DNA from: an uncultured Dysosmobacter sp.
Lineage (GTDB): Bacteria > Bacillota > Clostridia > Oscillospirales > Oscillospiraceae
Reading direction: 5' to 3'
Assembly (NCBI GenBank): GCA_934565855.1
Contig: CAKTIO010000001.1
Location: 310,001 to 374,000, forward strand
DNA length: 64,000 nucleotides
Shown here: piece by piece, positions 61,774 to 64,000 of the stretch
Layout: every line of letters starts with the position of its first letter
How positions within the stretch are numbered: the stretch's first letter is position 1
Position numbers and translations under genes: made by a program
Notes under the pieces: generated by a model
Seen by the model: only the letters and a program-made list of their open reading frames with translations
The model's database searches: none
Told to the model about the DNA's origin: nothing

Positions 61774-62513
61774 ATTTTACCGGAAGAACCGCCGTGATCA
61801 CCGGCGGAAGCCGCGGCATTGGACGCGCCATCTGTCTGAAGCTTGCCTCCGGAGGCGCAAGCATTGTATTCTCCTACGCCGGAAACACCGCCGCCGCAGA
61901 GGAGACCGCCGCAGCCGTGCGGCAGTTGGGCGCTCCGTGCGTCTCCGTTCAGGGCGACGTAGCTGACGAAGCCGCCGTGAAGGTCCTGACGGATACCGCC
62001 CTCCGGGAATACGGCAGGCTGGATATTCTGGTGAACAACGCTGGCATTACCCGGGACGGACTGCTGCTGATGATGAAGCCAACGGACTTTGACGCCGTGA
62101 TCAGCACCAACCTGCTGGGTGCCTTTCTCACCATGAAGGCTGCCAGCCGGATCATGATGAAGCAGCGCTACGGCAGAATCGTCAATCTCTCCTCCGTGGT
62201 GGGCGTTCACGGCAATGCCGGACAGGTCAACTACGCTGCCAGCAAGGCGGGACTTATCGGCATGACCAAGTCCCTTGCCAAGGAGCTTGCCTCCCGCGGG
62301 GTGACCGCCAACGCGGTGGCTCCGGGATTCATTGAGACCGATATGACCGCCGCCATGCCGGAAAGCGCCAAAGCGGCTCTTCTGGGCAGCATCCCCATGT
62401 CGCGTCTGGGCAAGCCGGAGGATGTGGCAAACGCCGTTGCCTTTCTCGCCAGCGAAGAGACCGGATACATCACCGGACAGGTGCTGGGCATTGACGGCGG
62501 CATGGGCATGTGA
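61770..62513 (+). CDS. fabG: 3-oxoacyl-ACP reductase
   Basis: NADPH-dependent ketoreduction step of the elongation cycle. It has 247 residues, short-chain dehydrogenase fold. The cofactor loop is TGGSRGIGRA, with NNAGITRDGLLLMM, the catalytic serine in NLSSVVG, and YxxxK in NYAASKAG. The C-terminal GQVLGIDGGMGM is typical of FabG. Confidence 0.96.
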   Translation: MNFTGRTAVITGGSRGIGRAICLKLASGGASIVFSYAGNTAAAEETAAAVRQLGAPCVSVQGDVADEAAVKVLTDTALREYGRLDILVNNAGITRDGLLLMMKPTDFDAVISTNLLGAFLTMKAASRIMMKQRYGRIVNLSSVVGVHGNAGQVNYAASKAGLIGMTKSLAKELASRGVTANAVAPGFIETDMTAAMPESAKAALLGSIPMSRLGKPEDVANAVAFLASEETGYITGQVLGIDGGMGM

Positions 62514-62544
62514 GCAATTTAAAATCGATTTGGAGTAAATGCTT

Positions 62545-63789
62545 ATGGATAGAAGACGAGTAGTTATCACCGGCATCGGCGCCATCACTCCCGTGGGTCA
62601 CACCGCCGGAGAGACCTGGGCAGCCATCCGGAACGGTGTCTGCGGCATCGCCCCCATCACCGCCTATGACACCGCAGGGCAAAAGGTCAAGCTTGCCGCT
62701 GAGGTCAAGGACTTCCATGTGGAAGACTGGATCGACAAGCGGGAAGCCAAGCGGATGGAGCGCTTCACGCAGTTCGCTGTCATCGCCGCCAGAGAGGCTC
62801 TGGCGGACAGCCGTCTGGATACGGCACAGGTGGAGCTGGACCGCTGCGGCGTCAGCATCTCCAGCGGGATCGGCTCCCTGGCTGGCACGGAAGCCGAGCA
62901 TGAACGGGGAACCGCCCGCGGCTTTGACAAGGTCTCTCCCTTTTACATTCCCTCCTGCATCTGCAATATGGCGGCGGGGCAGGTCGCCATTGACGTGGGC
63001 TTCCGCGGTCAGTGTACCTGCCCGGTGACCGCCTGCGCAGGCGGCACCTATGCTGTGGGCGACGCCTTCCACTATATACGGGATGGCTATGCAGAGGTCA
63101 TGCTCTGCGGCGGGACGGAGGCCTCTGTCATCCCCCTCGCTGTGGGCGGCTTCACCTCCATGAAGGCGCTGTCCACCACGGAGGACCCCGCCCGCGCCTC
63201 GATCCCCTTTGACGCGGAGCGCAGCGGCTTTGTCATGGGCGAGGGAGCCGGCGTGCTGATGCTGGAGGAGCTGGAGCATGCCCGGGCGCGGAACGCTAAA
63301 GTCTATGCGGAGATCGTTGGCTATGGAGCCACCTGCGACGCCTACCACATCACCGCCCCCCGTCCCGATGGCAGCGGCGGCGCCAAGGCGATGGCAGCGG
63401 CACTGAAGGATGGCGGCGCTGCACCGGAGGACGTGGGCTATATCAACGCCCACGGAACCTCTACCCACCTGAACGACGCCGGAGAGACCGCCGCCATCAA
63501 AGCAGTTTTCGGTGAACACGCCCGCCAGCTGGCGGTCAGCTCCACCAAGTCCATGACCGGACACATGCTGGGCGCTGCCGGATCCGTGGAGGCGATCTTC
63601 TCCGCGCTGGCGCTGCGGGACAGCTTCCTGCCCCCCACCATCCACTACGCCGTGCCGGATCCGGAGTGCGACCTGGACTGCGTTCCCAATGAGGGGCGCG
63701 CCGCCAGTATCCGCTACGCCCTGTCCAATTCTCTGGGCTTTGGCGGGCACAACGGCAGCCTTCTGCTGAAAAAATGGGAGGAGACCTGA
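62545..63789 (+). CDS. fabF: 3-oxoacyl-ACP synthase II
   Basis: Elongating condensing enzyme. It has about 414 residues. The start [16 protein letters not shown] is typical; the nucleophilic cysteine is in [11 protein letters not shown], with the two active-site histidines in [11 protein letters not shown] and [12 protein letters not shown]. The preferred start is the ATG at 62545, nine bases after GGAG; the ATG at 62539 is only three bases from it. Confidence 0.95.
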   Translation: MDRRRVVITGIGAITPVGHTAGETWAAIRNGVCGIAPITAYDTAGQKVKLAAEVKDFHVEDWIDKREAKRMERFTQFAVIAAREALADSRLDTAQVELDRCGVSISSGIGSLAGTEAEHERGTARGFDKVSPFYIPSCICNMAAGQVAIDVGFRGQCTCPVTACAGGTYAVGDAFHYIRDGYAEVMLCGGTEASVIPLAVGGFTSMKALSTTEDPARASIPFDAERSGFVMGEGAGVLMLEELEHARARNAKVYAEIVGYGATCDAYHITAPRPDGSGGAKAMAAALKDGGAAPEDVGYINAHGTSTHLNDAGETAAIKAVFGEHARQLAVSSTKSMTGHMLGAAGSVEAIFSALALRDSFLPPTIHYAVPDPECDLDCVPNEGRAASIRYALSNSLGFGGHNGSLLLKKWEET

Positions 63790-63790
63790 T

Positions 63791-64000
63791 ATGCAGCTGA
63801 ATTCCAATGAGATTGCGGAGATCCTGCCACACCGCTATCCAATGGCGCTGGTGGACCGGATCACAGATGGCGAGCCGGGAGAGTGGGCAAAGGGCATCAA
63901 GTGCGTCAGCGCGGGTGAGCTGATGTTCTGCGGGCACTTTCCCCAGGAGCATGTTATGCCCGGCGTACTCATCATTGAGGCTATGGCGCAGGTAGGCGCC
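63791..64000 (+). CDS. fabZ: 3-hydroxyacyl-ACP dehydratase, N-terminal part, cut by window end
   Basis: Dehydration step of the elongation cycle. The first 70 of about 140 residues are visible, starting one base after fabF ends. The hot-dog-fold motifs [14 protein letters not shown] and [12 protein letters not shown], with the following IEAMAQ, include the catalytic His and Glu. The frame is open at the right edge. Confidence 0.95.
   Translation, partial: MQLNSNEIAEILPHRYPMALVDRITDGEPGEWAKGIKCVSAGELMFCGHFPQEHVMPGVLIIEAMAQVGA

Overview
The window is a gene-dense, GC-rich (by eye) bacterial chromosome segment with well-spaced ribosome-binding sites and many ATGA stop/start overlaps. The sporulation pair spmA/spmB, a SleL/YaaH-type spore-cortex hydrolase, AbrB, a SCIFF peptide with its radical-SAM maturase, a FabK-type fatty-acid operon and separate PurO and AICAR-transformylase genes together point to an anaerobic, endospore-forming Clostridia member. 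Oscillospiraceae (Oscillibacter/Dysosmobacter-like) is the best guess. That placement is inference from gene content; there is no rRNA here. I found no tRNA, rRNA, CRISPR array, insertion sequence or prophage.

Layout. 1-8061 (+): the end of a purine operon, purM(partial)-purN-purO-purH(AICAR transformylase only)-purD-purL, followed by guaB (8142-9653), whose product matches the Tritrichomonas foetus-type IMP dehydrogenase residue for residue at the landmark positions. 10156-19359 (-): a ten-gene Mrp/Mbh-like cation-antiporter operon in the order E-F-G-DUF4040-(MbhE+B)-C-D, followed by three more antiporter-like subunits. It has a consensus promoter and a long structured leader ending in a terminator-like stem and U-run. 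19717-31060: mixed housekeeping genes, including the cortex hydrolase, a deacetylase-like lipoprotein, cytidine deaminase, a MATE/LysR divergent pair, cardiolipin synthase, a DUF4349 lipoprotein, an MBL hydrolase and an FMN-dependent hydroxy-acid dehydrogenase. 31148-40753: an orphan HPt protein, RlmA-type methyltransferase, MATE, cysteine desulfurase, mtaB-yfbR, recG, spmAB and abrB. 40767-51205: selD, a WYL regulator with a dihydrouridine synthase, a phosphodiesterase, a TetM-like GTPase fused to a Rae1/YacP endonuclease, an MBL hydrolase, malic enzyme and a secreted nuclease. 51209-54920 (-): a PLP decarboxylase, the SCIFF system and a sugar acetyltransferase. 55064-64000 (+): a type II fatty-acid operon acpP-accB-accC-accD-accA-fabH-fabK-fabD-fabG-fabF-fabZ(partial) behind a consensus promoter with AT-rich overlapping palindromes.

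Most notable points are the GTPase-Rae1 fusion, which physically joins a ribosome-binding translational GTPase to an A-site mRNA endonuclease; the structured leader before the antiporter operon; the SCIFF precursor variant with seven cysteines and Gly at the position corresponding to the known thioether acceptor; and the protozoan-like IMP dehydrogenase. All functions are assigned by reading sequence motifs. No database search was run.
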